Translations under genes and position numbers: made by a program
The notes under the pieces: generated by a model
Databases searched by the model: none
Told to the model about the DNA's origin: nothing
What the model saw: only the letters and a program-made list of their open reading frames with translations
Assembly (NCBI RefSeq): GCF_000247815.1
Contig: NC_021675.1
Coordinates: 61,721,029-61,785,028 of the forward strand
DNA length: 64,000 nucleotides
Direction of reading: 5' to 3'
Source: Ficedula albicollis
Lineage: Eukaryota > Chordata > Aves > Passeriformes > Muscicapidae
Shown here: piece after piece, positions 25,287 through 37,739 of the stretch
How the letters are laid out: each line of letters starts with the position of its first letter
How positions within the stretch are numbered: the first letter of the stretch is position 1

Positions 25287-28200
25287 GCTCCAAATCCAAA
25301 GCCTTCATCAAAGAGCAATTAGGATTCTTTCAATTGCCACCAAAAAATGCACTTTTTGTGGAAAAATGCTAGAAGTAAAAAGTCAATAAAACACCAGGGG
25401 ACAATATGATGGGGGAAAGGAAAGCTTTGATAGATTTGATATATTTTGTATTTTTTATATATTTTGATACTGTTAAATTTTTAAGTAATAAGGATTTTGC
25501 TTTTATTAGAAATGGAAACCAAAATTTACTTTGCCAAGATTAGTCTGTGGGCACTTCTCAGCGCTTCATTCTTTCTCAACAGTGCAGACTAACGACATGA
25601 CATCTTTATCTCACCTTTAACCATGAGATCTTCCAACAGAAGTGTTTGCCACTGCAGCATTACTGTCTATGGCATGAGTGCTTGCTTTGTTCATTGTCTG
25701 TTTTGGCTGTAAAGGAAAGGTTTCACCAGAAGAAAACAGTGGACCTGAGTACACACCCAGCTCTCAGTCTGCCAGAATGCACTTTCTTAAGCCACATATT
25801 CAGTGTTGAAAAATTGCTGCATGTCCCACATCTGCCTCGTTGAGAGGAGCTTTAATGTTGCCTCCAGGACAGAATCAGTATAAACCATCAAACCACAGAG
25901 GACCAGTATTGAGATTTATGTCTGCCTCCTTTGGGGATAGGCTAGGAGGATAATTTTCAGTCTACAAACACATTTAAGAATGTAAAAAGATATTCTTTCT
26001 AAACTCTGTGTGTAGGTGTGAGTGATGAAGAGGATAGGGGAATAAAAAATATTTTCTGCTATGGTAATGATATTCTCTAGCGTTATTTTTAAAAGAAATA
26101 AAAAATATTTCTTCTTGCAATAAGTGTTTCACTCCCAACTAAAAAATTGTTTAACGAGCGTTAGGAATTCCCTCAGAAATATGGGATCTAGACAGTGATA
26201 TTTCTGGTTGCATTCCCAATGGAATATAGGATTCACATCCTAATGTTCTCAGTTGTCAGGCTTTGAAAATTTGGGACTCTGGGCTCTCTAGCTGTATAAC
26301 CAGGGAAAGAAGAGGATGGCTGATTTCAGAAAGGTGGCAGAAAGTAACTAAGGCAAGTTTTGTTAGAATTGTAATATTCCCACAGATTTGGATGAACTGG
26401 AGAAATGTTCTGATGGGAAAGCATCCCTGAGGGCCCAGAGGTGATTCTGGGTGGCTCAGGGGAGGCCAACATGGACCCATCCTCTGTAATCCCCTTCATC
26501 CCCAGCATGGGTTGGTGATGCTGGTGCCTAAGATGCAGCTGCACCAAGTCCAGCTCCTTCTGAGCACAGACTCAGTAAGTCTGACATTGATGGAGACTTG
26601 CCCTTGAGGACCGTTTTTCAGAGGTGCTACTGAGCACTGGCATTTCCCCTGCTGGCTGTTGAGGATTTTTTCAAGCTACATGCAAAGGTTCATTAGGGAA
26701 AGGCACTTATTATGTCAATGTGGAGATCATCTCTAATTAAAGATTACACTTCTTTCTTCTAAGCAGGAGCAGCATAATTCAATCTCTCTGTGGTTCTGTT
26801 CCATTAACCCTTCCTCATTTCCCTTCTCAGTTTTATTTTCTCCACATGCCCATCTGCAGCAGTAGCTCTGACATACCTGTGGTGTGTCACAGGTTCTACA
26901 CCCCCAGCACAAGGGTAAGAGCAGAGGTTGCTGTAACCCAGGCTATCTGGAATGAATTTGATCATCCCAAATCTGAAGCCTGTGATGAAGATTTAGAGGT
27001 ACTAAACTGATTTTCCAAAGAGAGGTACCAGCCATGGTGCATCAGTACAAGGCTCCATTGCTACGTTCAATTTGGGTTTCAAAAGCAAGAAAAGTAGAAC
27101 CAGAAGACTCCAAATGAGCAAATACCCAGTTAGGAGACTTGATCAGAGAAGTACAGAAATGACCCAGGGAAAGAGTAAGCACTCAGAAGCACAGCTGCTG
27201 GAAGAGGAGGGTCACGTAGGAGATGATGATGTCAGCTTCTGTCATCCACATTACAGCACTGCTACCCACAGGGATGGTGTATAATTTGAAGATCACCTCC
27301 ACTAAACCATTTCATACAGATTATGTCACAAGGTAAATTGAACAGCTAGACATATAATCAGACAGCATGGCACACTAAAATAATTAAATACAGGCAGCCC
27401 CAGGATGCTCCCTGTTTAATGTAGAATGCTAATTGGTGCTCGAATACCACACGGTGTGTGTGGAAGGAAGACAGTGTAACTAATGTACCTGTATGTTGTG
27501 TATAATAATACAGCAGGAGACCTTGAGGGTACATCTTCCCCTGAGGATTTCACACTGCCAGCAGCTGATACCAATAACAACAAAGGAATGAATTTCCCCT
27601 GATATTTTCCTGACATATTCTATCCCAGCTCCTGCTTCAGTGCAATCTGTGGGAAGCTCTAAGAGTGATATGGTGCACTGGAATTAAATGCAACTTATAA
27701 AGTAGACATATCCTATTTTTAGTACTAAAAACCCAGCAGATATAATTGTGATACCAGACCATAAATCCCTGGCTGCTTGCTTTCATCCGTTTGATTTGAA
27801 AAACTTAAATAATCTTTTCTCTATGAAAAATATTTTTCCTATTATGATTTTATGATACTTCCATTTTTAACAGCTACAGTTTTCTGACTTCAAAGTACAT
27901 GGAGGAAAACTTCTGTTGATTTAGAAATACTATTTAAGTCTTTTTTGAAAGAAATTGATAAATACATTGTTGTTGTGGGTATGCTTAATTGGTAACTAAT
28001 AAAATATATTGAGGCAAAATAAACTTTTTATATATTCAGTACAAGACAAGATATTTTAAAAAGACAGTGGAAACATTTGCACCAAAAATACAGAGTGTGA
28101 AAATCACACACAATCTCTAAGCCTCAAAAAGCAAAACAAAAAATAAAAGACAAGTTGCAGTACACACTTGCAAGGAAATATTGTGGTCTGAGCAGTGGTT

Positions 28201-28671
28201 ATACATGTTGGGTGGTGTTATCCCTGCTCCTAACAGTATTCCACTCTTCTTTACTAGATAAAAGGAGCATCTATGAAGTAGATCTCTACAAGTGTGAATA
28301 GCTAAAAATCCATGTCCACATGCATATGGATATATTTGAGATGGCACTCTTTTTTTTAAAAAGTATCTCAGAATTGGTTATAGTCTGACAGCTATAAATA
28401 CAATAAAATACTTATTGCCATGCCTAGATTCATTGCATCAGAAACAAGGTTCTGCAGAATGAAATTTGCTCTGTCCCCCTCCTAGAAGATTTTCCATGAG
28501 TGACCAGAAATCCATTTTGCACCCCTAAGATTCATTTCATTTCATGCTAAGCACAGTTGTTTTGTTGCTTCCACTTGCAGGAGGAAAGAAAAGTGGGAAA
28601 AAACAGTGGCATACATACAGAAGAAAATTAATTATGGTTAATCCCAGGTTGGATTTCAAGTATTCCACAGC
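25287..28671. other. unique noncoding DNA
   Basis: No gene recognised. It contains one exon-like segment (26506-26574, listed separately) and a dispersed pair of AATAAAAAATATTT segments near 26041 and 26097. Otherwise nothing. Confidence 0.5.
26506..26574 (+). other. exon-like 69-bp segment (weak candidate)
   Basis: The acceptor-like TCCCCTTCATCCCCAG ends at 26505 and the donor-like CTCA|GTAAGT begins at 26575. The 69 bases between are open in one frame only (HGLVMLVPKMQ, then LHQVQLLLSTDS) and are a multiple of three. No protein family is recognised, and matching splice pairs arise by chance at this length. It could be an alternative exon or a lncRNA exon. Confidence 0.15.
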
Positions 28672-28935
28672 ACAGTGAGTCACAGAATGGCTGAGTTTGT
28701 CAGGGACCTCTGGAGATCTAGTCCAAGGCCTCTCCTCAAGGCTGGGATAACTACAGCAGCTTGCCCTGGACCATGGCTGTCAGGTTTTGAATATGTTCAA
28801 GGAGAGGGACTCCAAACCTCTCTGGGAAACCTGTGACCAGGGTTTGACCAACTTTTTTTACATTTAAATGGAATTTCATGTGTTTCAGTTTGTGTCTCTT
28901 GTTACACTATATACCATTGAGAAAAGTCTGTTTCC
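28672..28935 (-). mobile_element. CR1 LINE 3' fragment, minus strand
   Basis: Read on plus, CACAGAATGGCTGAG, GGGACCTCTGGAGATCTAGT, CCTCTGGGAAACCTGTGACC and GTCTCTTGTTACACTAT are the reverse complement of the CR1 3' region. The element therefore points leftward with its 3' end near 28678. It is diverged and has no coding capacity. It is the only CR1 piece here on the minus strand. Confidence 0.85.
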
Positions 28936-29145
28936 CTCTTCTTTGCTCCTCTTTGTCAATTTTCAGATTGAGCATTATCAAACAATTATGAAATTGAACT
29001 TCAATTGCAGTGAGTTCCAGCTACACTGATTGGAAGGTTGGTTTCTTTAAACTGAAAATGAAAATTCTTTGAGCTGGCCTCCTCCAGTTTAACACCATGT
29101 GCAAATAATTTCCTTTAATTCTGTTGGAATGGCTCACTTATTCAT

Positions 29146-30423
29146 GAAAAAAAAGAAAAAAGAAGAAAAAGGAAAAGGAGAGGAGAGGAGAGGAGAGGAG
29201 AGGAGAGGAGAGGAGAGGAGAGGAGAGGAGAGGAGAGGAGAGGAGAGGAGAGGAGAGGAGAGGAGAGGAGAGGAGAGGAGAGGAGAGGAGAGGAGAGGAG
29301 AGGAGAGGAGAGGAGAGGAGAGGAGAGGAGAGGAGAGGAGAGGAGAGGAGAGGAGAGGAGAGGAGAGGAGAGGAGAGGAGAGGAGAGGAGAGGAGAGGAG
29401 AGGAGAGGAGAGGAGAGGAGAGGAGAGGAGAGGAGAGGAGAGGAGAGGAGAGGAGAGGAGAGGAGAGGAGAGGAGAGGAGAGGAGAGGAGAGGAGAGGAG
29501 AGGAGAGGAGAGGAGAGGAGAGGAGAGGAGAGGAGAGGAGAGGAGAGGAGAGGAGAGGAGAGGAGAGGAGAGGAGAGGAGAGGAGAGGAGAGGAGAGGAG
29601 AGGAGAGGAGAGGAGAGGAGAGGAGAGGAGAGGAGAGGAGAGGAGAGGAGAGGAGAGGAGAGGAGAGGAGAGGAGAGGAGAGGAGAGGAGAGGAGAGGAG
29701 AGGAGAGGAGAGGAGAGGAGAGGAGAGGAGAGGAGAGGAGAGGAGAGGAGAGGAGAGGAGAGGAGAGGAGAGGAGAGGAGAGGAGAGGAGAGGAGAGGAG
29801 AGGAGAGGAGAGGAGAGGAGAGGAGAGGAGAGGAGAGGAGAGGAGAGGAGAGGAGAGGAGAGGAGAGGAGAGGAGAGGAGAGGAGAGGAGAGGAGAGGAG
29901 AGGAGAGGAGAGGAGAGGAGAGGAGAGGAGAGGAGAGGAGAGGAGAGGAGAGGAGAGGAGAGGAGAGGAGAGGAGAGGAGAGGAGAGGAGAGGAGAGGAG
30001 AGGAGAGGAGAGGAGAGGAGAGGAGAGGAGAGGAGAGGAGAGGAGAGGAGAGGAGAGGAGAGGAGAGGAGAGGAGAGGAGAGGAGAGGAGAGGAGAGGAG
30101 AGGAGAGGAGAGGAGAGGAGAGGAGAGGAGAGGAGAGGAGAGGAGAGGAGAGGAGAGGAGAGGAGAGGAGAGGAGAGGAGAGGAGAGGAGAGGAGAGGAG
30201 AGGAGAGGAGAGGAGAGGAGAGGAGAGGAGAGGAGAGGAGAGGAGAGGAGAGGAGAGGAGAGGAGAGGAGAGGAGAGGAGAGGAGAGGAGAGGAGAGGAG
30301 AGGAGAGGAGAGGAGAGGAGAGGAGAGGAGAGGAGAGGAGAGGAGAGGAGAGGAGAGGAGAGGAGAGGAGAGGAGAGGAGAGGAGAGGNAGGAGAGGAGA
30401 GGAGAGGAGAGGAGAGGAGAGGA
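29146..30423. repeat. (GGAGA)n pentanucleotide array, about 249 units
   Basis: From 29176 to 30423 the plus strand is a pure AGGAG repeat. With the A/G-rich leader (29146-29175) it forms 1278 bases with no pyrimidine, apart from one N at 30389. At the N the repeat loses one base of register, so the consensus is uncertain there. Such a polypurine mirror repeat can form triplex (H-DNA) and two-tier G-quadruplex structures. The 433-477 codon frames over it are repeat translations, not proteins. Confidence 0.98.
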
Positions 30424-30867
30424 TACCCCTTGAACGATTTCACAGAATAAACGTTTTGCTGTCTTTAAAAACAAAAAGACTTCAAAGGTCTGGCAAGTCT
30501 CACTTCCTATGTGAGGAGTTTCCTTAGACCACAGCAATAGCTCTGCCCAGACAACTTTCTGGCTCAAGTGGAAAGCCCAAGAACCAAAATACTCACAGAT
30601 ATTGTGCTACCTAGCTCCCACCAATACCAAGAAGAGCTGGGTGCACACAGGACATAATCTAGAGTTAAAACAGCTGATACCACCTACAATACTGTCTTCA
30701 GTAGTATCCATTACCAGCAATCCAGCATGCCTCAGCTGCAGAGCAGCCTGGCCTACTTTAAAGAATCTGATATTTAATTTCAGTCCTGGTGGTTTTGGAT
30801 GTTACAAATCCCGCATTTGTTCCTTACAGATGGCAAAAATAATAGTAGTTCAAAACCAACTGCTTCT
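30424..30867. other. unique noncoding DNA
   Basis: Nothing recognised between the GGAGA array and the next CR1 end. A 103-codon frame (30602-30913) has no known motif and runs into the CR1 fragment. Confidence 0.5.
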
Positions 30868-30960
30868 GGTACCTGGTCTAGTGGATGGTGCCCCTGCCCA
30901 CGGCAAGGGCTGAGGCTAGATCACCTCTCAGGTCCCAACCAACTCAAACCATTCTATGTT
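30868..30960 (+). mobile_element. CR1 LINE 3' end fragment
   Basis: CCTGGTCTAGTGGATGGTGC, CCCTGCCCACGGCA, AGATCACCTCTCAGGTCCCA and AACTCAAACCATTCTATG match the last ~90 bp of a common avian CR1 subfamily. Severely 5'-truncated. Confidence 0.88.
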
Positions 30961-31589
30961 TGTTGTGAGTTCTGTGAAATATTCCTTCATCACTAATTCA
31001 TGGCATCTCTCATTTCCATATCCTGACTGCTAAAGCATTTTCAGCTGGAAAATGTTGGTAGCAGTTAGAAGCAGAAAATGCTGACTGAAAGGCCTTGCAC
31101 TATAGGGACAAGAACTGATTCAAGTATGTTCATTCTAACAAATAACAATTATTGTTTTAAATTCTTTATTTGCTGAATAAAATAGCAATGCCCAATAGGC
31201 ATTTTAGGAACTGGCAACAATAGTTATAATCTGCTTCCAAAAACTCAGAACAACTTGTATTCTCATTGAAACAATAACAATTTTCATAATGGATAGGCCT
31301 GTCGAGTAGAAAGGAAAAGAATAATTCAAATAATGATTATTACAATATGTGCCAGTTATGCACAAACAATGTCACATACATAAATTTTCCTCCAGTCTGT
31401 TCGCAGCTATTCCCCTTGGTGCTATCATTCCATGATAAATTCTGTTTACATTCCCTTACTTGAAATCCTTTTATTGAAATATCCCAAAACACAATACAAT
31501 GCTTTTTGGAGATCCTTAGTAAGAAAAGATTGTGGCAGATTCTTTGCACTAGCCTGTTTACTGGGCCAACCACCAGAAAAACGCTGACA
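30961..31589. other. unique noncoding DNA
   Basis: AT-rich sequence between two CR1 fragments. No gene or repeat identified. Confidence 0.5.
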
Positions 31590-31920
31590 ATTTGGAGGGT
31601 GACCTCATTTCTCTCTGCAGCAGGGAGAGCAGAGAGGGAGGTGCCAACCTCTTCTCCCTGGTACCCAGTGACAGGACACGTGGCAGTGGCCCAAAGCTGC
31701 ACCAGGGAGGTTTAGGCTGGACAGTAGGAAGCCTTTCTATACTGAGAGGCTGGCCAAACTCTGGAACAGGCTTCTTAGAGGGGTGGTTGATGGTCTGTTT
31801 GTGCTTAAGAGACATTTGGACAAAATCTTTAGCAAACTGCTTTACCCTCAGGTCAGCCCTGAACTGGTCAAGCTGTGGAACATGGTCATTTTAGGTCTCT
31901 TCCAACTGAAATATTCTTTT
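31590..31920 (+). mobile_element. CR1 LINE 3' fragment
   Basis: Segments GGAGGGTGACCTCATTTCTC, CCCAGTGACAGGACACG, AAAGCTGCACCAGGGAGGTT, CTCTGGAACAGGCTTCTTAG, GGTCAGCCCTGAACTGGTCA and TCTTCCAACTGAAATATTCT follow the order of a CR1 3' region. The subfamily differs from the one at 30868, judged by its GTCAGCCCTGAA segment and AAATATTCT ending. No protein remains. Confidence 0.88.
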
Positions 31921-34900
31921 TTGATGTATATTATTGAATGTCTCATGCAGTAGGCATGCATAAGAAGAGAAAAGCCTCTTCTCAATCATTTTCCATCAAG
32001 GATGGAAAAAATGGCCTTTTGTGTTCACATCTCTTGACCTGGCTAAGTCCCCACAGCAAGGGATGATGCACAACTTCCCAGTCACCATCTGATTCCACTC
32101 TCCATGTCTTAGTCCATGGCAGGACTGACCTAAAGAGGCGTAAGGGCAGGATTTACCAAGCACATACACCTAGAAGACTGCAGAATCCTTTGTGTTATCT
32201 AACACATGTCCTTCTGAAGAGCAGCCAGCTTACCCCACTGGAAATCTCCATTATTGGAATGACAGTAATTCCCTGTGTTTTGAGCACTCCAGATCTGCTC
32301 CAACAGACCAATAATAGAAAACTGTATCCAGTTCATCTCCAAAAGTTGGACTGATCTTGTCTGCCTAGGATATATTCTGCAAGTTACTGAGCGCAATTTA
32401 TCAGCCGGTTTATTAACAATTCACATTGTTTTGAGAAAGAGTGAGAGAATGAGCACTCATAGGCAACAACACTCTCCAAAGAGACTTAAAACTCAAAGCA
32501 CATGAAGTGGATGCACATAGCTGTGCACATCAGTTATATTCCTCATCAATCAGACCCAAAGCCAAGACTGCCATCCACATGATGTCATCTATGCAAATTT
32601 CCTTTAGGAAAAGAAAAATCTATGGTCTTTATTGAAGACAATGAGTGTTCTTGTCTTTAAACTGAACTTAACATAGGCATCTCAGATATGTTTGACTTAT
32701 GAGACCAAAAAAATGCACAGAAATAAAAGTGGCCAAGGATCAGGTAAAACACCTTATTTCCCCATCAGATACTTTAGTGTGCTCACACTGAATGAACAGC
32801 CAAGGTGTTAATTTCAAACCAATATACATTTAGTTTAAAATTTACTTGCATATAGAAGATATGTACAAATTTCTGAAAGAAAACACAATGGATTTGCTCT
32901 ATGTGAATAAATGTGAGTAAATTTCTTAAAATATTTGACCTCAGTGTGCTAGATATTTTTTAATCTACAAGTAAAGGTTTTTTACCCTTGCCTTCAGCCA
33001 CAAGGTCACAATGGTTGTTTTTTTCATGAAGCAGAAATACATAGGTAAAGGTAACTTTGAAGTATATGTGCAGTGAAATATTTAACCAAACACTGTGCTA
33101 GATTGCTTATGGGTAGAAAATAATAAAAAATATAAAATATCCCCTAACAGAAAGAAGAATTTCAATGTGCTGCAAAAATATGTTGGCCTCATTCTTTTGC
33201 TTTCTCTTTCACCACTCTGATTTTTATCACACCCTTAAAATATTTAGAAGTTCTTCCCTGAAGGACTGTCTGGTTTCTCTAACTTTCATAAGTCCTAAAA
33301 ATTTGGAACTTCCCCTGCTATTTAACAGCATCATGTAATAAAGCATATGTGTTTCAGCTGTCAGTGGCAGTTACATCAGGCTCTGTGTGACTCATGCATT
33401 ATGTTCGTGCTTTTTATTTATTCTAAAAGGACATTCACAGAATTGGTAGGAGGTACTTTCACTTATCTTCATTCCCTCTAGTTACTAACCTTGTAGGTTA
33501 AAAAAAATCACATTTCTAACAGAGATGAGAATCAGTTTGAAGCTGAAATTTACAGCATGTAAAAACTGATTAAAATCTGCAGAGAGAGGTTTCTCAGTGG
33601 CAGTGTTGCAGGGCCCCATCATAATATCAGCTGGAGTCAACACTGCAAGTAGATCCAGTTTCAGCAGCAGCTTTCAATATTGTTTTCTACCACTGAATGT
33701 TGTTGTTGCCATGTATTGACAAAAAGATGAAGTTCAACAGCACAACTTTGCAGAACAAAGCAGAGAAACTCACAGGATGATTTTTTTATGTGGGTTTTAA
33801 AAATCCTATCATTTTTAGTATAATAGAACCACTAAAAAGAATAGTTCATCACAGTTTTAGAAGTGTTGCATGATTTTTTGCCAACTAACTCCACAATTTG
33901 GTTAATTTTCTGTGTAAAATTGAACCCTCTGTTCAACCTTTATTTGCTTGTTTTTAAAAGAAAATGTGAAGTTCTTGTTTTCCTGTATGTGTCATGTGTA
34001 ACTCCCCTCAAATCAAAGGGAATTATTTTTGCTCTGCAGGAAGATAAATTGACCGTGAGCCTTTCAAACCGCAAAACAAGGGAAAGGAAAAGTAATAGCC
34101 CACGCTTAAGATAATATCTGCAGTTGTGCAAAATGCTCTGTGAATTCCATCTCATGTTATAGCACTATTTTAATAAAGATGGATGTCTTGCAGAAAATTC
34201 CACTCAGACAATCATCTTGGCATTCAGAGATCAGAGGAACAATCTCCACTTAATACCACTGGGGAAATGGATCCCCAGTAACTCTCCTTGAGTGTCGTTT
34301 AGATACTCAGAAATCAGCTGGAATGGGAGCCCTCCTTCTCTGACTCTTAAGGATCAATGTGCACCAAAGTTCCCACCTGGGCTGTAGCTATTTGCTCTCT
34401 CCCCATGAAAACCAGGGAGCAGGAGGTGACTGGCGGATGCTCAGAGAAATTGTCGGCTGGAAGAACATAAGTTTTGCCACTCACAGATCAGGAGGGCACT
34501 TGAAAGAGCACCCTGGAGACTACCACAGCACCATTTCTGTGCCATGCAGGTCCTCAGAGAGAAGCTGAACTGATCATCTTTAGCAGTTCTTAATCCCAGA
34601 AATGCTTAACTTTGCTTGACACTTCCATGTTAGACCAGCAAGTACCTCAGCTGGTCAGGCTGTGTGTGGAAACAAGTTTCAATCTATATAGGCAGGTGTT
34701 AGAGACCAGAGATGGGAAGGTGTGGGGGGTTTCATGGCACAGAGCTCAAGCTGCTGGGCCTTGTTATATAAAGACCTGTGTCCTGGAAGGGCTCTGAGGT
34801 TTGGCATATCCTGAGCAAACTCACACACAGACAGTACTGAGATCAGCACCAAAGGAAACAGCTGTGGGCGTGTTCTCTTGGAAATTTCTCAGAAAAGCTT

Positions 34901-36045
34901 ACCTTTACCAAACAGCTCCAAACAGACAATTTACTCTAATTTGTCACATGGACTGACAAATTAAGGGTCAAGAATCTTCTTACCCTGAGGAAATCTAAGC
35001 CCATTTTTTGGCAGAAAGAGGCAAACTCCCAGGTTGTTGCCTGGGCTGGGTGGCAGGATAGATACTGTTGGCTCTCCTACTGAAGAAAAGCCATTGTTTT
35101 CTCTGGTGTGCAAAAGTCAGAGCATCAGCAGGAGGTCAAGCTAAAGGGAATTGGGCTGCACAGACTCATGGCTTTGGTACTCAGCTGGAAAGATGGAACT
35201 GGGCTCTGCTCCCAGGACTATTCCCATTTACAGCTCTAAAATGCAGCCAGCATTGCAGAGCAACTGGAAAACCACCAGAAGACAAAAGATCAAGGGCAAG
35301 AGGACAAAATATACGGTGTTCATCTTTCATGTTATGTTCCTGCCTCTGTATTATAGAAACAATTATTCCCACTTAGTTTTCTCTTGGTTTGGTGAGAGCT
35401 GCCTGAAATTTGGGATACCTTAAAAACACCATCAATGAAGGAGTCAGAGGTCCTCAACTCTAATGGTTAAACAGGGAAGATGAACATGGGTTGGCATGGC
35501 CACTTGTCTCTGTGAATTCGAATTTCCTTTGGAGATGTAAGAAACTACACATTTTCCATTTCCCAGGCACATATTCAAACATGCATGCAAATACCTGCAT
35601 TCTTAGGTGAAAACAACATTTACCAGTCTGAGTGGGTCTTACAAAAGGTGCTTCTTGCTCAGTTACATACCTAAAGTCACAAGATGAGCTGCAGTTTCAA
35701 GTAGATAAAAGCTACACATTCTCTTGAATCAGAAGTCTGAACTCCCTCAAGAAAGAGATAAGAAACACCACCCCAGCTTTTGCATTCTACTGACAAGCCT
35801 TTAATCCTTTGGACACATCTGACTATTAATCAATCATGCAGGAGAGAAAGGTACTCTAAATCCTCCCACTGTATCTCTGCTCCTACTAAACTGTCACACC
35901 TGCTGGGTTAATGCAAAGAAAATTACTTTCTGCAATACGGTGTCTATCTACGAGTAAATCAGGAAGAAAATAATTTTGTTCACGTACACCAAGCATGCCT
36001 TCACTCCCCATCAGGAATGTTCAAGATACATTTGAAAAGTTGCTA
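31921..36045. other. unique noncoding DNA
   Basis: No gene recognised. On the minus strand, CTTAGATTTCCTCAG followed about 97 bases later by AAAG|GTAAGC (near 35003 to 34907) forms a splice-like pair, but all frames between contain stops, so only a noncoding exon would be possible. Confidence 0.5.
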
Positions 36046-36291
36046 TTTTCTGTAATCTATACCCCATTTATTGTTACTTTCTCTAGATGGAATAAATTCT
36101 GCAGTTGCCCGCGTTATGAATTTCTGCTGTGCCCCAAAATTGACATGGAAGGAGCCATTTACAAAGTCCTGCCATCGTCCATCATTCATGCACCTGTACT
36201 TAAAGAGCAGATCTGCTGCAATGCACTTCCTTTGTGGATCTAAGTACACTGCATGTGCAAGGCAGAGGTTTGTGACATGCTGCAGACTTCT
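36046..36291. other. coding-like patch open in three frames
   Basis: For about 230-250 bp one minus-strand frame (36046-36291, 82 codons between TAG stops) and two plus-strand frames (35995-36243 and 36071-36295) are all open, although the neighbouring DNA is full of stops. The minus frame reads like protein (HAVYLDPQRKC, KYRCMNDGRWQDFV, NGSFHVNFG). The plus strand has a strong acceptor-like TTACTTTCTCTAG ending at 36088. I do not recognise the product in any frame. It could be an exon, a decayed retropseudogene, or chance. Confidence 0.25.
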
Positions 36292-37739
36292 CTAATTTCT
36301 GCTGTACTTTGACAGCTCTGGTCAACAGGACACCCTCTAAGTAGTGAACTCTGAATTATGGTTCCAGGCCAGCCACTATATATGTGAAGAGATGATTTAC
36401 TATTCTTCACCCTTCAACATGACCCCTGTTGATTCCAGTCAATGAACTTAAGGGATTTGATAGGCAGAAACTTACCTGTTAAGGAAGCTTGTTCATTCAG
36501 ACAAACACTATGTTGAAGATCACTGGATTATGTCAGGTATTTTCTTAATTTAAAAAAATACTACAGTAAACTATGGACATGTGGATATAAACCCATCTGA
36601 AGTGAATAGATTGCAGACAAAATTCTTCTCTCATCTGGAGTAGATTCATTGGCTTTAGTGGAACTATTCTGGATTTACAGTGATGTAATTTGGAACAACA
36701 TCTGGCTTCAGATATATAAGAGAGGCTCATTGTAATGGTTTATATCACTGACTACTTATTGCATTCTTTTTCTACACTTCTCTTAGCTCTTACTAGCTAC
36801 ACATTACTCATGGTTTTACATCTTTCTCTTGTATTTAATATAGAAACCTGTAAAAGTTTTGCAGAATGAGGAAAGAGTATATTTCCTGCAGGTCCCCAGT
36901 GTGTGGCATCTCTCATAATACGATTAAAAACACAGTCTAGAATTATTTTAACTTTTTTATTTTGATATTGCATTATAGAAGGCAGATAAATGAAAAGTCC
37001 TTTTTGTGTTTGCTCTTCACAGAGTCATTCAGCAAACCAGCAGCATTTACCTGGAAAACACCTTAGAATTTTTGTAGGTTTTCCCATAGTTTCCTCTGTT
37101 CTTTGGCCAATAATATGATGTGTTGACATGGATCCATTCAAGTCACCTTAGCACAGGTTTTTTATTATTCCATTGTGGACAAATAAGTCCAGGGCAGAAC
37201 CTGTCTCCTCTGAAACCTGTGGCCAAACTGCCTCTCTTTATCCGAGAGAGTAAGGACTCCGTGTCGCTGCAGGGTAAAAGGGAGGGGCGGGATCAAAGGC
37301 ACTCTGTCACCCTGTGGATATCTTCAGTATGTCCTTTTTTCACTGCAAGGCTTTCAGCATCACACTGGGTGCACGCTGGCCTTGAGCTCTGAGTACAGTC
37401 TTCTCTGCCATCAGAATTTGCTAATGTGATGTTATGAATTTTAATAGAAGAGTGTTCAATAAAACTACAAGACAATGGGGAATAAATATGCAAACGTGCC
37501 AAATACCATCTAGAAATCAACATTTGCTATTTTACCACACGTGCAGCTGTGGTTTTCTGTTATGCAAAGCTATAGCATCTGAGCTTTTAATGGCAAAGCT
37601 GTACTTTGCAAATGTGTTCAGAAATTCACACATGTTTCTGCTTAATCTTATGACACTTGTTTTTCCAGCTTGAAAATTTAATTCAAATATCGTACTTTAC
37701 TTAATTAATATTAGATATGGAACAAATATATTGTTTTAA
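36292..37739. other. unique noncoding DNA
   Basis: No gene recognised. A minus-strand AACAG|GTAAGT donor-like site lies near 36474, about 180 bp upstream in minus sense of the patch at 36046-36291, but no clear exon precedes it. Confidence 0.45.

Noticed and set aside
29099..30567. Frames of 433-477 codons (Glu-Arg-Arg-Gly-Glu and Leu-Leu-Ser-Ser-Pro repeats)
   Set aside because: Translations of the GGAGA array; a five-base unit without stops is open in every frame.
34907..35003. Minus-strand splice-like pair (TTTCCTCAG to AAAG|GTAAGC)
   Set aside because: All three frames contain stops; could only be a noncoding exon and nothing else supports it.
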